Source: Planctomycetota bacterium (lineage in GTDB: Bacteria; Planctomycetota; Phycisphaerae; Phycisphaerales; SM1A02). Taken from it: a DNA stretch of 34,950 nucleotides. Below the pieces are notes generated by a model. The model was not told the origin of the DNA. It did not search any database and worked only from the letters and a program-made list of their open reading frames with translations. The stretch lies in contig JAFMML010000021.1 in the NCBI GenBank assembly GCA_017859745.1, forward strand, positions 14,005-48,954, written 5' to 3'. A program made the translations under genes and the position numbers. This document shows, piece by piece, positions 1-8,681 of this stretch; within the stretch, counting starts at the first letter, position 1, and the number at the start of each line of letters is the position of its first letter.

Positions 1-48
1 CCCGCCGCAGCCGCTATCGTCCAACGATCCCCTCTGGGAACCGGACCG

Positions 49-2376
49 ATGCCGCATCCAGCCGACCCGACGCCCCCCGATCGACCCGCCCGCGGCTTCG
101 GTCCCGAGCAGGACGGCGAAGGCACCAGGGAGCCCTACCCCGGACCCGTCGCGGGCTGGGGAGCCGCGAGAAGCGTGGCGGCCATCCTTCTGAAGCACGG
201 CAAGCCGATCGAAGGCCCTGCCGCGATGCTTCGGATGAACCATCCCGAGCACGGCTTCGACTGCCCGGGTTGCGCGTGGCCGGACGATCCCAGGGGACCG
301 GCACTCGACCTCTGCGAGAACGGCGTCAAGCACGCCACCTGGGAGATGACCGACCGGCGGGCCGATCGGTCGTTCTTCGCGAAGCACACCGTCGCGGAAC
401 TGGCCTCGTGGACCGACCACGCCCTCGAGGCCGCCGGCCGTCTCACCGAACCGATGCGCTACGACTCGGCGACCGATCGCTACCAGCCGATCTCGTGGCC
501 CGAGGCCTTCGAAGTCGTCGGCGGACATCTCCGTGGACTGGGGAGTCCCCATCACGCGTCCTTCTACACCTCGGGTCGACTCTCGAACGAGGCGACCTTC
601 ATGTTCTCGCTCTTCGCGAGGGAGTTCGGCACCAACAACCTGCCGGACTGCTCCAACATGTGCCACGAGGCGAGTGGACGGGCGCTGCTGGCCTCGATCG
701 GGACCAAGAAGGGCACGGTCGATCTCTCCGATCTCGAGCGGACCGAACTCGTGGTGCTGATCGGTTCCAACGCCGCGTCGAACACACCGCGCCTGCTCAC
801 CTCTCTCGTCGAGGTGATGCGACGCGGCGGCTCCGTGGTGCATGTGAATCCGCTCGTCGAGGGCGCCGCCACCCGCGTCATCGTTCCCAACCAGGTCGGG
901 GAGATGATCCGCAACCGCGCGACCTCCACCGCCTCGCTGGTGCTGCAGCCCCGCATCGCCGGGGATCTCGCGGTGCTGCGGGGCGTGGCCAAGCACCTGC
1001 TCGAGCAGGCGGGGCGGGATCCCTCCGCGATCGACGGCGAGTTCCTTCGACGGCACACCCACGCCTTCGAGGAGTACCGCGCCCTGGTCGAGAGCACCGA
1101 CTGGAGCGAGATCGAACGGCAGGGCGGCGTGCCGGAATCGTCGATCCGGGAGTTCGGCGAGATCTATCGAAGGGCCGGATCGGCGGTGTTCGGATGGTGC
1201 CTCGGCCTCACCCAGCACGAGCACTCCGTCGACACGATCCGCGAGATCGCGAACCTGCTGCTGCTGCGAGGCAACATCGGTCGAGCGGGGGCCGGCGCCA
1301 TGCCCATCCGCGGACATTCGAACGTGCAGGGCAACCGGACCTGCGGACAGAACCCGCGACCGACCGAAGCGTGGCTCGACCGGCTCGACAAGTCCTGCGG
1401 CATCCGTTCGCCGCGCGAACCCGGTCTCGGCACCGTGGGCACCATCGAGGCGATGCGGCGCGGCGAGGTGAAGGTCTTCCTCTGCATGGGCGGCAACTTC
1501 GCGATGGCGGCGCCGGATCCCGAGACGACCTTCGAGGGATTGCGGAACTGCGATCTCACGGTGCAGGTCAGCACCCGGCTCAACCGGAGCCACCTCGTGC
1601 ACGGGCGCGAGGCGCTGATCCTTCCGTGTCTCGTGCGCAGCGAGTTGGACGCTGGAATCCGCGGCCCGCAGTCGGTGAGCGTCGAGAACTCGATGAGCAC
1701 GGTGCACCTGTCGACCGGACACCGGACGCCCGCTTCACCGGACCTGCGGTCCGAGGTCTCGATCATCGCCGGCTTCGCTCGGGCCACGCTCGAGGACTCG
1801 CCCACGCCCTGGGACGACTGGGCCGCCGATCTCGATCTGGTCCGCGACCGCATGAGCGAGGCCCTCGAGGGATTCGAGGACTTCAACCGTCGCGTCCGCC
1901 TTCCCTACGGCTTCCGCCTCGCGCAACCGGCCCGAGAACGCGTCTTCCCGACGCCGTCGGGCAAGGCCGAGTTCTCGCTCGCTCCGCTTCCCGACGCCGT
2001 TCCCGCCGAGGGTCGCCTGGTGCTCGGCACGGTCCGTTCGCACGACCAGTGGAACACCACGATCTACGCCAACGACGATCGATATCGCGGCGTTCGCAAC
2101 CTTCGCACGCTGGTGTTCATGAACGAGGACGACATGCGGGATCGGGGACTCGCCAACCTCGATCTCGTCGATCTCAAGAGCTTCGGCCGGGACGGTTCGA
2201 CGCGCGAGATCAGGGGCTTCCGGGCGGTTCCGGTGTCGATTCCCCGAGGCTGCGCGATGGGCTACATGCCCGAGATGAACGCCCTCTGTCCGATCGGCGA
2301 CTTCAGCTCGCAATCGGACCAGCCGCTCATGAAGCACATGATCGTCGAGGTGGCGCCGTCGGGAGTCGCGACGTGA
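49..2376 (+). CDS. FdhF/YdeP-family molybdopterin oxidoreductase (formate-dehydrogenase-like alpha subunit)
   Basis: The 775-residue protein matches the E. coli YdeP type of bis-MGD oxidoreductase over its full length, as I remember that family. It has GWGA near residue 37, FDCPGCAWPDD near residue 70, LPDCSNMCHEASG near residue 205, TQHEH, RGHSNVQGNRT, CMGGNFAMA, LNRSHL, TPSGKAEF and TVRSHDQWNTTIYANDDRYRG in the expected order. The Cys of NMCHE is the likely molybdenum ligand. There is no in-frame TGA to suggest selenocysteine. The family is called formate-dehydrogenase-like, but its substrate is uncertain, so no symbol is given. The ATG at 49 gives the usual family length with a short Pro-rich N-terminus and no Tat signal, so the enzyme should be cytoplasmic. 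Its stop overlaps the fdhD start, and the following genes make or insert its cofactor. Confidence 0.93.
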   Translation: MPHPADPTPPDRPARGFGPEQDGEGTREPYPGPVAGWGAARSVAAILLKHGKPIEGPAAMLRMNHPEHGFDCPGCAWPDDPRGPALDLCENGVKHATWEMTDRRADRSFFAKHTVAELASWTDHALEAAGRLTEPMRYDSATDRYQPISWPEAFEVVGGHLRGLGSPHHASFYTSGRLSNEATFMFSLFAREFGTNNLPDCSNMCHEASGRALLASIGTKKGTVDLSDLERTELVVLIGSNAASNTPRLLTSLVEVMRRGGSVVHVNPLVEGAATRVIVPNQVGEMIRNRATSTASLVLQPRIAGDLAVLRGVAKHLLEQAGRDPSAIDGEFLRRHTHAFEEYRALVESTDWSEIERQGGVPESSIREFGEIYRRAGSAVFGWCLGLTQHEHSVDTIREIANLLLLRGNIGRAGAGAMPIRGHSNVQGNRTCGQNPRPTEAWLDRLDKSCGIRSPREPGLGTVGTIEAMRRGEVKVFLCMGGNFAMAAPDPETTFEGLRNCDLTVQVSTRLNRSHLVHGREALILPCLVRSELDAGIRGPQSVSVENSMSTVHLSTGHRTPASPDLRSEVSIIAGFARATLEDSPTPWDDWAADLDLVRDRMSEALEGFEDFNRRVRLPYGFRLAQPARERVFPTPSGKAEFSLAPLPDAVPAEGRLVLGTVRSHDQWNTTIYANDDRYRGVRNLRTLVFMNEDDMRDRGLANLDLVDLKSFGRDGSTREIRGFRAVPVSIPRGCAMGYMPEMNALCPIGDFSSQSDQPLMKHMIVEVAPSGVAT

Positions 2377-3251
2377 GCGCGTCGCCCGACGAGTCGCTCC
2401 ATCGCGACGTCGCGATCGCACGTGTCCGCGGCGAATCCGCGTCCGGCGACGTGGACGCCCTCGCCGTCGAGGCGCCCCTGGAGATTCGCGTGGAGGCACC
2501 CGACGACGCCGGTGGCCGACGCCATCGCTCGATCGTGGTGCTCCGCACTCCAGGGCACGACCTGGAACTCGCCGCGGGCCTCCTGTTCGCCGAGGGCGTG
2601 ATCCACGACCGTGCGGAGCTCGACTGGATCGAACCCGGCGACGAGGCTTCGACGATCTCCGTCGGCCTGCACGGCGACGCCGGCCGCCTGCCCGAGGAGC
2701 GGACCACGTTCATCTCCTCCGGGTGCGGGGCGTGCGGCAAGGCGATGCTCGCCGACCTCGCCGTCCGAAGGCGCCACCGGATCGACGCGGGCCGGCCGCG
2801 GCTGACGCCTTCGATCATTCATCGCCTGCCCGAGACGCTGCGAGAGCACCAGGCCGCCTTCACGCGGACCGGCGGGCTTCACGCCGCCGGTCTGTTCGAC
2901 GAGCACGGCGCCTTCCTCTCGGTACGCGAGGACGTCGGCCGACACAACGCGCTCGACAAGCTGATCGGACGCGAGCTGCTCGACGGCCGCCTGCCGCTCG
3001 AAGGTCGGGTGATCCTGGTGAGCGGCCGGGCCGGGTTCGAACTGGTGCAGAAGGCGGCCATGGCGGGCGTGCCCGTGCTCGCCTCGGTCGGCGCCCCATC
3101 CAGCCTCGCGGTCGAGATCGCGACGGGATGCGGCATGACGCTGCTCGGATTCGTGCGGGACGACCGCTTCAACATCTACGCCGACGTCCGGCGGATCGAG
3201 AGGTCCGACCACAGTCGATCGCCTCGACACGCGGAGGCCGCGAGTTCATGA
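2373..3251 (+). CDS. fdhD: FdhD sulfurtransferase for formate-dehydrogenase-type enzymes
   Basis: FdhD passes sulfur from a cysteine desulfurase to the Mo-bis-MGD cofactor of formate-dehydrogenase-type enzymes. The 292-residue product has the FdhD core: ELAAGLLFAEGVI, then the catalytic CGACG loop (Cys near residues 118 and 121), FTRTGGLHAAGLFD, REDVGRHNALDKLIG, VSGRAGFELVQKA, and an end resembling LLGFVRDDRFNIY. The open frame extends far upstream inside the previous gene, but homology starts only after the GTG at 2373, which overlaps the upstream TGA (GTGA). I therefore chose that GTG and infer translational coupling with the oxidoreductase, its likely client. The stop overlaps the next ATG (ATGA). 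Confidence 0.93.
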   Translation: MSASPDESLHRDVAIARVRGESASGDVDALAVEAPLEIRVEAPDDAGGRRHRSIVVLRTPGHDLELAAGLLFAEGVIHDRAELDWIEPGDEASTISVGLHGDAGRLPEERTTFISSGCGACGKAMLADLAVRRRHRIDAGRPRLTPSIIHRLPETLREHQAAFTRTGGLHAAGLFDEHGAFLSVREDVGRHNALDKLIGRELLDGRLPLEGRVILVSGRAGFELVQKAAMAGVPVLASVGAPSSLAVEIATGCGMTLLGFVRDDRFNIYADVRRIERSDHSRSPRHAEAASS

Positions 3252-3769
3252 GCATCCCGACCGAATCCCGCGAGCGCCTCGTCGCCGCCGGCGAGATCAC
3301 GCATCTGTTCATCTCGCCCGGGCACAACTTCTACGGCCGGCATGGATCGGCTCCGCTCGATCATCCCACCGTGGGCGTTCAGGAGGTCGAATGCGTGGCG
3401 GGCCGGGGCCTCCGCGGCGATCGCTTCTTCGACTACCGACCCGACTACAAGGGACAGATCACCTTCGTCGCACAGGAGACGCTCGAGGAGGTGTGGACCG
3501 ATCTCGCCATCGCGACCGATCGCCGCGACATCTCCGCGACGCGCCGAAACGTCGTGACCCGCGGAATCGACCTCGACGCCCTGATCGGATGCGAGTTCGA
3601 GATCGGCGGCGTGCGCTTCCTCGGCAGCGAGGAGTGCCGGCCCTGCGCCTGGATGGACGAGGCGATCGGCGCCGGCGCCGAACGCCGACTTCGCGGCCGG
3701 GGCGGTCTGCGGGCCAGGATCGTCGCCGACGGCGTTCTTCGCGTGGGTCCCATCGAGGTGCGTCGATGA
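3248..3769 (+). CDS. MOSC domain protein
   Basis: This 173-residue protein is a stand-alone MOSC domain, a fold related to the C-terminus of molybdenum cofactor sulfurases and thought to bind sulfur or Mo cofactor. Visible signs are the central GRGLRGDRFFDY strand-turn, VTRGIDLDALIG and the Cys-containing segment SEECRPCAWMDEAI, whose first Cys is the usual conserved one. It begins at the ATG of an ATGA overlap with fdhD and ends 13 bases before moaA, so it belongs to the same operon. A role in handling or sulfurating the cofactor of the upstream oxidoreductase is inference from domain and context. The long frame upstream of 3248 is a shadow inside fdhD. Confidence 0.85.
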   Translation: MSIPTESRERLVAAGEITHLFISPGHNFYGRHGSAPLDHPTVGVQEVECVAGRGLRGDRFFDYRPDYKGQITFVAQETLEEVWTDLAIATDRRDISATRRNVVTRGIDLDALIGCEFEIGGVRFLGSEECRPCAWMDEAIGAGAERRLRGRGGLRARIVADGVLRVGPIEVRR

Positions 3770-3782
3770 GGAGGCCACCACG

Positions 3783-4859
3783 ATGACCGGTGCGCTCTCG
3801 CTGCCGCAGTGGTCCGTTGGAGCGGACGCCGGCGCTCCTCCGCCGGCTCCGGAGTCGATCCACGGACACGGCACGCTGCGCGACGCGCACGGGCGGACGA
3901 TCCGCGACCTTCGCATCTCGCTGACGGACCGCTGCAACTTCCGTTGCGTCTACTGCATGGAGCCCGACGTGCGGTTCGCCGAACCGTCCACACTGCTTCG
4001 GGCCGACGAGTTCGTTCGCCTCGGCAGCGTCGCCGCCTCGCTCGGGATCCGCCGAATCCGTCTGACCGGTGGCGAGCCGACCCTGCACCCCGACCTCGGT
4101 TCGATCGCGCGTGGCCTGCGCGAGGCGACGGGGTGCGAGTTGGCGCTGACCACCAACGGCGCGAGAGGCGACGCCGCGACGGTGGCGGACTGGCGACGGC
4201 ACGGGATCGACCGGGTCACGGTCAGCCTCGACACGCTCGATCCCGATCGCTTCGCCAGGCTGACTCGAAGCCGAACGCCGCTTGCCGATGTCCTCTCCTG
4301 CATCGAGCACTGCATTCTGGAGGACCTCGGCCCGGTGAAGGTCAATGTGGTCCTGCTCCGAGATCGCAACGACGACGAAGCGGTCGCCTTCGCGGAGCTG
4401 GCGCGGCGCCTCGCCATCGAAGTCCGCTTCATCGAGTGGATGCCACTGGACTCCGGTCGCACCTGGCGATCCGACCACTGGGTGTCGGCGTCGGAGACGC
4501 GGCGCCGGATCGAGGCGGCGCATCCGCTGGTCGCCGAGCCGACCGCCGATCCCTCGGCGACGGCGACGACCTTCCGCTTCGCCGACGGCGAGCGGGGCCG
4601 CGTCGGCTTCATCGCGCCGATCAGTTCACCCTTCTGCGGAGCCTGCAGCCGCCTGCGCCTGACCGCCGACGGCAAGGTGCGGCCGTGCCTCTTCAGCGAC
4701 CGGGAGTGGGACCTTCGTCCCCTGCTTCGCGGTGGCGGCAGCGACGAGGACCTGCGTCGATTCCTCGTCGATGCGGCATGGTCCAAGCAGGCTGGACACG
4801 GCATCGACGCTCCCGACTTCGTTCCGCCGCCGCGACCGATGTCCGCGATCGGCGGCTGA
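3783..4859 (+). CDS. moaA: GTP 3',8-cyclase MoaA
   Basis: MoaA is the radical-SAM enzyme that starts molybdopterin synthesis by converting GTP to 3',8-cyclo-7,8-dihydro-GTP. The 358-residue product carries the radical-SAM CxxxCxxC motif in TDRCNFRCVYCMEP (Cys near 51, 55, 58), the SAM-binding RLTGGEPTLHP segment, the SLDTLDPDRFARLT segment and the second cluster ligands in FCGACSR and VRPCLF (Cys near 285, 288, 302). It ends in Gly-Gly, as MoaA proteins do, and this tail contributes to activity. An N-terminal extension of about 40 Pro/Ala-rich residues before the core means the true start could lie slightly downstream. MoaC, which acts next, is encoded at 7648. Confidence 0.96.
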   Translation: MTGALSLPQWSVGADAGAPPPAPESIHGHGTLRDAHGRTIRDLRISLTDRCNFRCVYCMEPDVRFAEPSTLLRADEFVRLGSVAASLGIRRIRLTGGEPTLHPDLGSIARGLREATGCELALTTNGARGDAATVADWRRHGIDRVTVSLDTLDPDRFARLTRSRTPLADVLSCIEHCILEDLGPVKVNVVLLRDRNDDEAVAFAELARRLAIEVRFIEWMPLDSGRTWRSDHWVSASETRRRIEAAHPLVAEPTADPSATATTFRFADGERGRVGFIAPISSPFCGACSRLRLTADGKVRPCLFSDREWDLRPLLRGGGSDEDLRRFLVDAAWSKQAGHGIDAPDFVPPPRPMSAIGG

Positions 4860-4867
4860 ACCTCGCG

Positions 4868-5632
4868 ATGCCGTTGGACGACCTCGTTCCGCTGGCGGTC
4901 CTCTTCCTGTTCGTCGGTGCGCTCTACGCATCCGTCGGTCATGCCGGCGCATCCGGCTACCTCGCGGCGATGGCCCTGCTGGGCGTCGCCCCCGAGGCGA
5001 TGCGGCCGACGGCGCTCTCGGTCAACGTGGTCGTCGCCTCGATCGCATTCGGCCACTACCTCTCCGCGGGTCACTTCTCGTGGAGGTTCCTGCTGCCGTT
5101 TGCGGCGGCATCCCTGCCGATGGCGTTCATCGGGGCGGCGATTCCCGTGCCCGAGAACTGGCTGCGGGCCGCGATCGGCGTCACGCTCGCCTTCGCGGCG
5201 ATTCGGATGCTGTGGACCAATCTGAAGACGTCCGCGCCGCGGCGCGTCGAGGATCCTCCGCTGTCGAAGAAGCTGGTCGCGGGAGGCGTCATCGGATTCG
5301 CCGCCGGGCTCACCGGGACCGGGGGCGGGATCTTCCTCAGTCCGCTGCTGCTGATCTGCGGCTGGGCCGAGCCGCGTCGAGTCGCCGCGACGGCATCGCT
5401 CTTCATCCTCGCCAACTCGCTGTCCGGATTGGCCGGCATCGCCATGAGCGGCTGGGCCGTCGGCCTGGCGCCGGTTCCGTTGGCGGCGGCGGCGGCGGTC
5501 GGCGGCGCAGTCGGCGGCTACTTCGGGAGTCGACGGGCGACGCCTCGAACCCTGAACCTGCTGCTGGCTGCGGTGCTGGGGATTGCCGCGGTGAAGTTGA
5601 TCGCGGGCGTCGCCTCGGCGGCGCTTCGTTGA
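4868..5632 (+). CDS. TSUP/TauE-SafE family membrane permease
   Basis: This 254-residue hydrophobic protein has about eight predicted membrane segments and the two-fold repeat of the TauE/SafE (TSUP) family. The repeat signatures are seen in GALYASVGHAGASGYLAAMAL near the N-terminus and GGVIGFAAGLTGTGGGIFL near the middle. Family members export sulfite, sulfoacetate or other small anions. The ATG at 4868 lies 8 bases after the moaA stop, so it looks co-transcribed with the cofactor genes, with no strong ribosome binding site. A sulfur-oxyanion or carboxylate substrate tied to the molybdoenzyme is plausible but unproven. The stop abuts the stop of the convergent moaE. Confidence 0.88.
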   Translation: MPLDDLVPLAVLFLFVGALYASVGHAGASGYLAAMALLGVAPEAMRPTALSVNVVVASIAFGHYLSAGHFSWRFLLPFAAASLPMAFIGAAIPVPENWLRAAIGVTLAFAAIRMLWTNLKTSAPRRVEDPPLSKKLVAGGVIGFAAGLTGTGGGIFLSPLLLICGWAEPRRVAATASLFILANSLSGLAGIAMSGWAVGLAPVPLAAAAAVGGAVGGYFGSRRATPRTLNLLLAAVLGIAAVKLIAGVASAALR

Positions 5633-6043
5633 TCAGTCTGAGGAAGCAGGCACCGGACGCTTCCAGATCGGCGCCTCCCTCTTCATGCGATCGATGAAGG
5701 AGCCGAGCGCCTCGAGTCCCTCGGCCCGGTGCGCCGACGCGATCTCGCACACGAAGGAGACCTCGCCGACGGCGACACGGCCCCGGCTGTGCCGCACCAG
5801 GATTCCCAGCACACCGGACCGCCGACCCTCGTCGCGAGCGATCGACTCGAGGACCCGTTCGGCCATCGGCGAGTACACCTCGTAGTCGAGCGCCTCGATG
5901 GTCCCTTCGCCTTCGAGACGCCGGACCACGCCCTCGAAACGCACCCGGCTTCCGATCTCCCCTCGTGCCTCGATCGGCCCGGCCGACGACGGTGTCTCCG
6001 GCGACAGCGGACCCCCCACGATCTCGACACGGACCTGGGTCAT
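5633..6043 (-). CDS. moaE: molybdopterin synthase catalytic subunit MoaE
   Basis: MoaE is the large subunit of molybdopterin synthase, which converts precursor Z (cPMP) to molybdopterin using thiocarboxylated MoaD. The 136-residue product shows GRIG-like FEGVVRRLEGEGTIEALDYE, the conserved Glu-Tyr strand, HSRGRVAVGEVSF, ASAHRAEGLEAL and the catalytic Lys region DRMKREAPIWKRP close to the C-terminus. The start codon overlaps the moaD stop (ATGA), so the two subunits are translationally coupled in the order moaD-moaE. The gene is convergent with the permease gene, with no spacer. Confidence 0.95.
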   Translation of the reverse strand: MTQVRVEIVGGPLSPETPSSAGPIEARGEIGSRVRFEGVVRRLEGEGTIEALDYEVYSPMAERVLESIARDEGRRSGVLGILVRHSRGRVAVGEVSFVCEIASAHRAEGLEALGSFIDRMKREAPIWKRPVPASSD

Positions 6044-6300
6044 CCGCCACCCACCAGAGCGATCAGCGCGACCTCGTCGCCCGGCCCCACCAGGGCCTCG
6101 GGAGGCGCGAATGCATGGTTGACGGCCAGGCGTGCGCCGGACAGGGCCGTCGCAAGTTCGGGATGATCGCGACCGATCGCCTCGAGCACCGTCGCGACGC
6201 TTGGACCGGAGTCGTTGGCGGAGACGTGGCACTCGACCCCGATTCGATCGGCGCCCACCACTTCGGCGACCGGGCCGAACACCAGCACTTCGATCCGCAT
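6040..6300 (-). CDS. moaD: molybdopterin synthase sulfur carrier subunit MoaD
   Basis: MoaD is the ubiquitin-fold sulfur carrier of molybdopterin synthase. The 86-residue sequence starts MRIEVLVFGPVAE, a typical first strand, and ends ALIALVGGG, giving the C-terminal Gly-Gly that MoeB adenylates and that then carries the thiocarboxylate. The start at 6300 is preferred because the family begins with this strand. An in-frame ATG at 6327 would add nine residues and overlap moeA. A TACACT hexamer lies six bases upstream of the ATG, suggesting a leaderless transcript. No moeB or thiF homologue is present here, so activation must be supplied from elsewhere. Confidence 0.94.
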   Translation of the reverse strand: MRIEVLVFGPVAEVVGADRIGVECHVSANDSGPSVATVLEAIGRDHPELATALSGARLAVNHAFAPPEALVGPGDEVALIALVGGG

Positions 6301-6306
6301 CGGCGC

Positions 6307-6312
6307 AGTGTA
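6307..6312 (-). promoter_or_regulatory. candidate -10 box of leaderless moaD-moaE transcript
   Basis: On the minus strand the hexamer TACACT (consensus TATAAT) is followed by GCGCCG and then the moaD ATG at 6300. This spacing would start transcription at or next to the A of ATG. No convincing -35 is visible at 16-18 bases. The divergent moeA ATG lies only 25 bases from moaD, so this box must sit within a very compact bidirectional region. Confidence 0.4.
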
Positions 6313-6325
6313 AGTTGGCGAGGCC

Positions 6326-7606
6326 ATGGACGACTCCCACGATGCCGGCGCCGTCGATTCTCCCGACGAGGCGATACGTCGACTCGTCGCCGAGGGCGCG
6401 TCAGCCTTCGTGAGAGACTCTTCCGAACGGGTGGCCCTGTCCGCATCGCGCGGCCGGATCCTCGCCGAGGCCCTCCGGGCGGATCGGGACAGCCCACCCT
6501 TCGACCACTCCGCCATGGACGGCTACGCGATTCGGATCGCAGATCTCGTCTCCGGACGGGAACTCCCCGTGCTTGGCGAATCCCGACCGGGCGCTGCGCC
6601 TCCGATGATGCCCGCATGCCGCGGGTGCATTCGGATCGCGACCGGCGCTCCTCGACCCCTCGGAACCGACGGCGGCGACGGCGGCGACGCGGTGGTTCGT
6701 CGCGAGGACGTCCTCGAACACGTGGCCGCGGAGTCGGACGACGTGGTCTCGATCACGATCTCCGAGGGTGTCGTCCCGCGACCCGGCGAGCATTGGCGTC
6801 GCCGCGGGGACAACGCCCGGGTCGGCCAGGTGCTCCTGGAGTCCGGCGCCCCGATCGGCGCTGGTGCGGTGGCCGCGCTCGCCACCTGCGGGATCGCCGA
6901 ACCGCTGGTGCAGCAGGCCCTGTCGGTCGCGTTGCTCACGACCGGCGAAGAGGTGGTCCCGGTCGAGTCGAGGCCGAACGACCATCAGATCAGAAACGGC
7001 AACGCCGCCGGCCTCGCCGCCCTGCTGGCCGCGCGGCCGTGGATCCGCGTCGGAACCGTCGAGCACGTTCCAGACGAGTTCGACCGACTGTCGCGAGCGC
7101 TCGCGTCGGCGATCGAGTCCCACCACGCGGTCGTGCTGACCGGCGGCGTCTCGATGGGGCATCGTGATCTGGTCCGGGCCGCGATCGAGGCGAACGGCGG
7201 TCGCGTCGTCTTTCACCGGGTCCCGCAGCGACCGGGGCGTCCGATGCTGGGTGCCGTGTGCGAGACGAGTCGGGGCGCGGTGGCCCTGTTCGGCCTTCCG
7301 GGCAATCCCCTGTCGGCGCTGACGGCGGCCCGGCGCATCGCGATCCCGGTGCTTGCCGCCGGGGCGGGCGTCGCGATGCGACCAGCTCGCGAGGTGCAGA
7401 TCGACGCCGAGACCGACGCCGTCTCGAGCGACCTGTGGCGGTACCGGCTGGCCACGCTCGATGCCGCGGGACGCGTCGCCCTGGTGCCGTCTCGAAGTTC
7501 CGGCGACGTGATCAGCGCCGGTCGAAGCGACGGTTTCGTCGAGATCCCTGGAGGCCGATCGGTCCAGGCCGACGAGCGATACCCTTTTCACGGGTGGGAC
7601 GACTGA
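6326..7606 (+). CDS. moeA: molybdopterin molybdotransferase MoeA
   Basis: MoeA inserts molybdate into adenylylated molybdopterin. The 426-residue protein shows the MoeA hallmarks in order: [14 protein letters not shown] near residue 63, a RIATGAP-like segment, [62 protein letters not shown] and [15 protein letters not shown]. This agrees with the usual four-domain protein of about 400 residues. It is divergent from moaD with only 25 bases between start codons. The downstream moaC start is 41 bases after its stop on the same strand, with a GGAG Shine-Dalgarno, so moeA-moaC-mog-mobA probably form an operon. A slightly later start is possible because there is no clear ribosome binding site. Confidence 0.95.
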   Translation: MDDSHDAGAVDSPDEAIRRLVAEGASAFVRDSSERVALSASRGRILAEALRADRDSPPFDHSAMDGYAIRIADLVSGRELPVLGESRPGAAPPMMPACRGCIRIATGAPRPLGTDGGDGGDAVVRREDVLEHVAAESDDVVSITISEGVVPRPGEHWRRRGDNARVGQVLLESGAPIGAGAVAALATCGIAEPLVQQALSVALLTTGEEVVPVESRPNDHQIRNGNAAGLAALLAARPWIRVGTVEHVPDEFDRLSRALASAIESHHAVVLTGGVSMGHRDLVRAAIEANGGRVVFHRVPQRPGRPMLGAVCETSRGAVALFGLPGNPLSALTAARRIAIPVLAAGAGVAMRPAREVQIDAETDAVSSDLWRYRLATLDAAGRVALVPSRSSGDVISAGRSDGFVEIPGGRSVQADERYPFHGWDD

Positions 7607-7647
7607 GCCGACGACCGACCCACGGACCATCGCCATCGGAGCAGCAC

Positions 7648-8157
7648 GTGAACCGATCAGGATCGCCGACCGATCTGACCCATCTCGACGCCGACGGCCG
7701 CGCGTCGATGGTCGACGTGGGCGAGAAGCCGATCACCGCACGGGTGGCGGTTGCGGAGGGCTTCGTGCGGATCGGCCCGGACCTCGAAGCGGCGATCGCC
7801 GAGGGCAGCGTGGCGAAGGGGCCCGTTCTCGACATCGCCCGCATCGCCGGCATCCTCGCCGCCAAGCGCACCGATGAACTGATTCCGCTCTGCCACACCC
7901 TGCCCCTCGACGGCATCGATGTCGACGCACACCTCGAGTCGGGCAGGGTTCGCGTCGAAGCCACCGTGCGGACCCGAGGGCGAACCGGCGTGGAGATGGA
8001 GGCGCTCGTCGCCGTGGGCATGGCGTGCCTGACGATCGTCGACATGGGCAAGGCGATCGATCGCGGGATGGTCGTCGAAGGCATCAGAGTGCTCGAGAAG
8101 CACGGCGGGCGGAGCGGTTCCCACGTCGCGGACGGCCGTCGTCCGAGCGCCTCATGA
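7648..8157 (+). CDS. moaC: cyclic pyranopterin monophosphate synthase MoaC
   Basis: MoaC rearranges the MoaA product to cyclic pyranopterin monophosphate. The 169-residue sequence shows [18 protein letters not shown] near residue 21, [19 protein letters not shown] with the catalytic Lys, [35 protein letters not shown] and [10 protein letters not shown] with the second catalytic Lys. The usual DMCKA is DMGKA here. The GTG at 7648 is chosen because it follows GGAG at proper spacing and the family normally has about 20 residues before MVDV. The stop overlaps the ATG of the next gene (ATGA). Confidence 0.95.
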   Translation: MNRSGSPTDLTHLDADGRASMVDVGEKPITARVAVAEGFVRIGPDLEAAIAEGSVAKGPVLDIARIAGILAAKRTDELIPLCHTLPLDGIDVDAHLESGRVRVEATVRTRGRTGVEMEALVAVGMACLTIVDMGKAIDRGMVVEGIRVLEKHGGRSGSHVADGRRPSAS

Positions 8158-8681
8158 TCCCGTCGCCGCCGATTCGAGCGGCCGTGGTCGTTGCCAGCGA
8201 TCGTTGCGCGCGTGGCGACGCCGTCGACGCCTCGGGGCCCGCCGTCGCCGACGTGCTTCGGAACCGGCTTCACGCGAATGTCGTGGAGACGCGATGCCTT
8301 CCGGACGATCGAGCCGAACTCTCCGCGGCGTTTCGGGAACTGGCCCATCCGGATCGAGCGATCGATCTTGTGGCATCCACCGGTGGCACCGGTCTTGCAC
8401 CTCGCGACGTCGTGCCGGAAGCCGCGAGGGACGTCATCGAACGCGAACACGAGGGCCTCATGGATCTCGCCCGTCTGCGTTGCCTCGAGCAGACTCCGCT
8501 GGCGTTTCTCTCTCGTGGCGTCGCGGGCACCGTCGGCAGCACCCTGATCGTCACGCTTCCCGGCTCTCCACGCGGCGCCGTCGAGATGCTCGAGGCGGTG
8601 GCGGACGTCCTTCCCCACGCCATCGAGATGCTCAGAGGCGAACCCAATCCCGTCGCCGACCAGGGTCGCCATGGCGCTTGA
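8154..8681 (+). CDS. mog: molybdopterin adenylyltransferase (MogA/MoaB family)
   Basis: This 175-residue protein belongs to the MogA/MoaB family, which adenylates molybdopterin before MoeA inserts molybdenum. Evidence is [20 protein letters not shown] near the N-terminus, the signature [21 protein letters not shown] in the middle, [24 protein letters not shown] and the closing IEMLRGE. It starts at the ATG of an ATGA overlap with moaC and its end overlaps mobA by 11 bases. MogA and MoaB cannot be separated safely by eye. A functional role as the adenylyltransferase is inferred because no other candidate lies in this otherwise complete pathway cluster. Confidence 0.9.
   Translation: MIPSPPIRAAVVVASDRCARGDAVDASGPAVADVLRNRLHANVVETRCLPDDRAELSAAFRELAHPDRAIDLVASTGGTGLAPRDVVPEAARDVIEREHEGLMDLARLRCLEQTPLAFLSRGVAGTVGSTLIVTLPGSPRGAVEMLEAVADVLPHAIEMLRGEPNPVADQGRHGA

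Noticed and set aside
270-2372. Long in-frame extension upstream of fdhD
   Set aside because: Arg-rich shadow within the oxidoreductase gene. FdhD homology begins at 2373.
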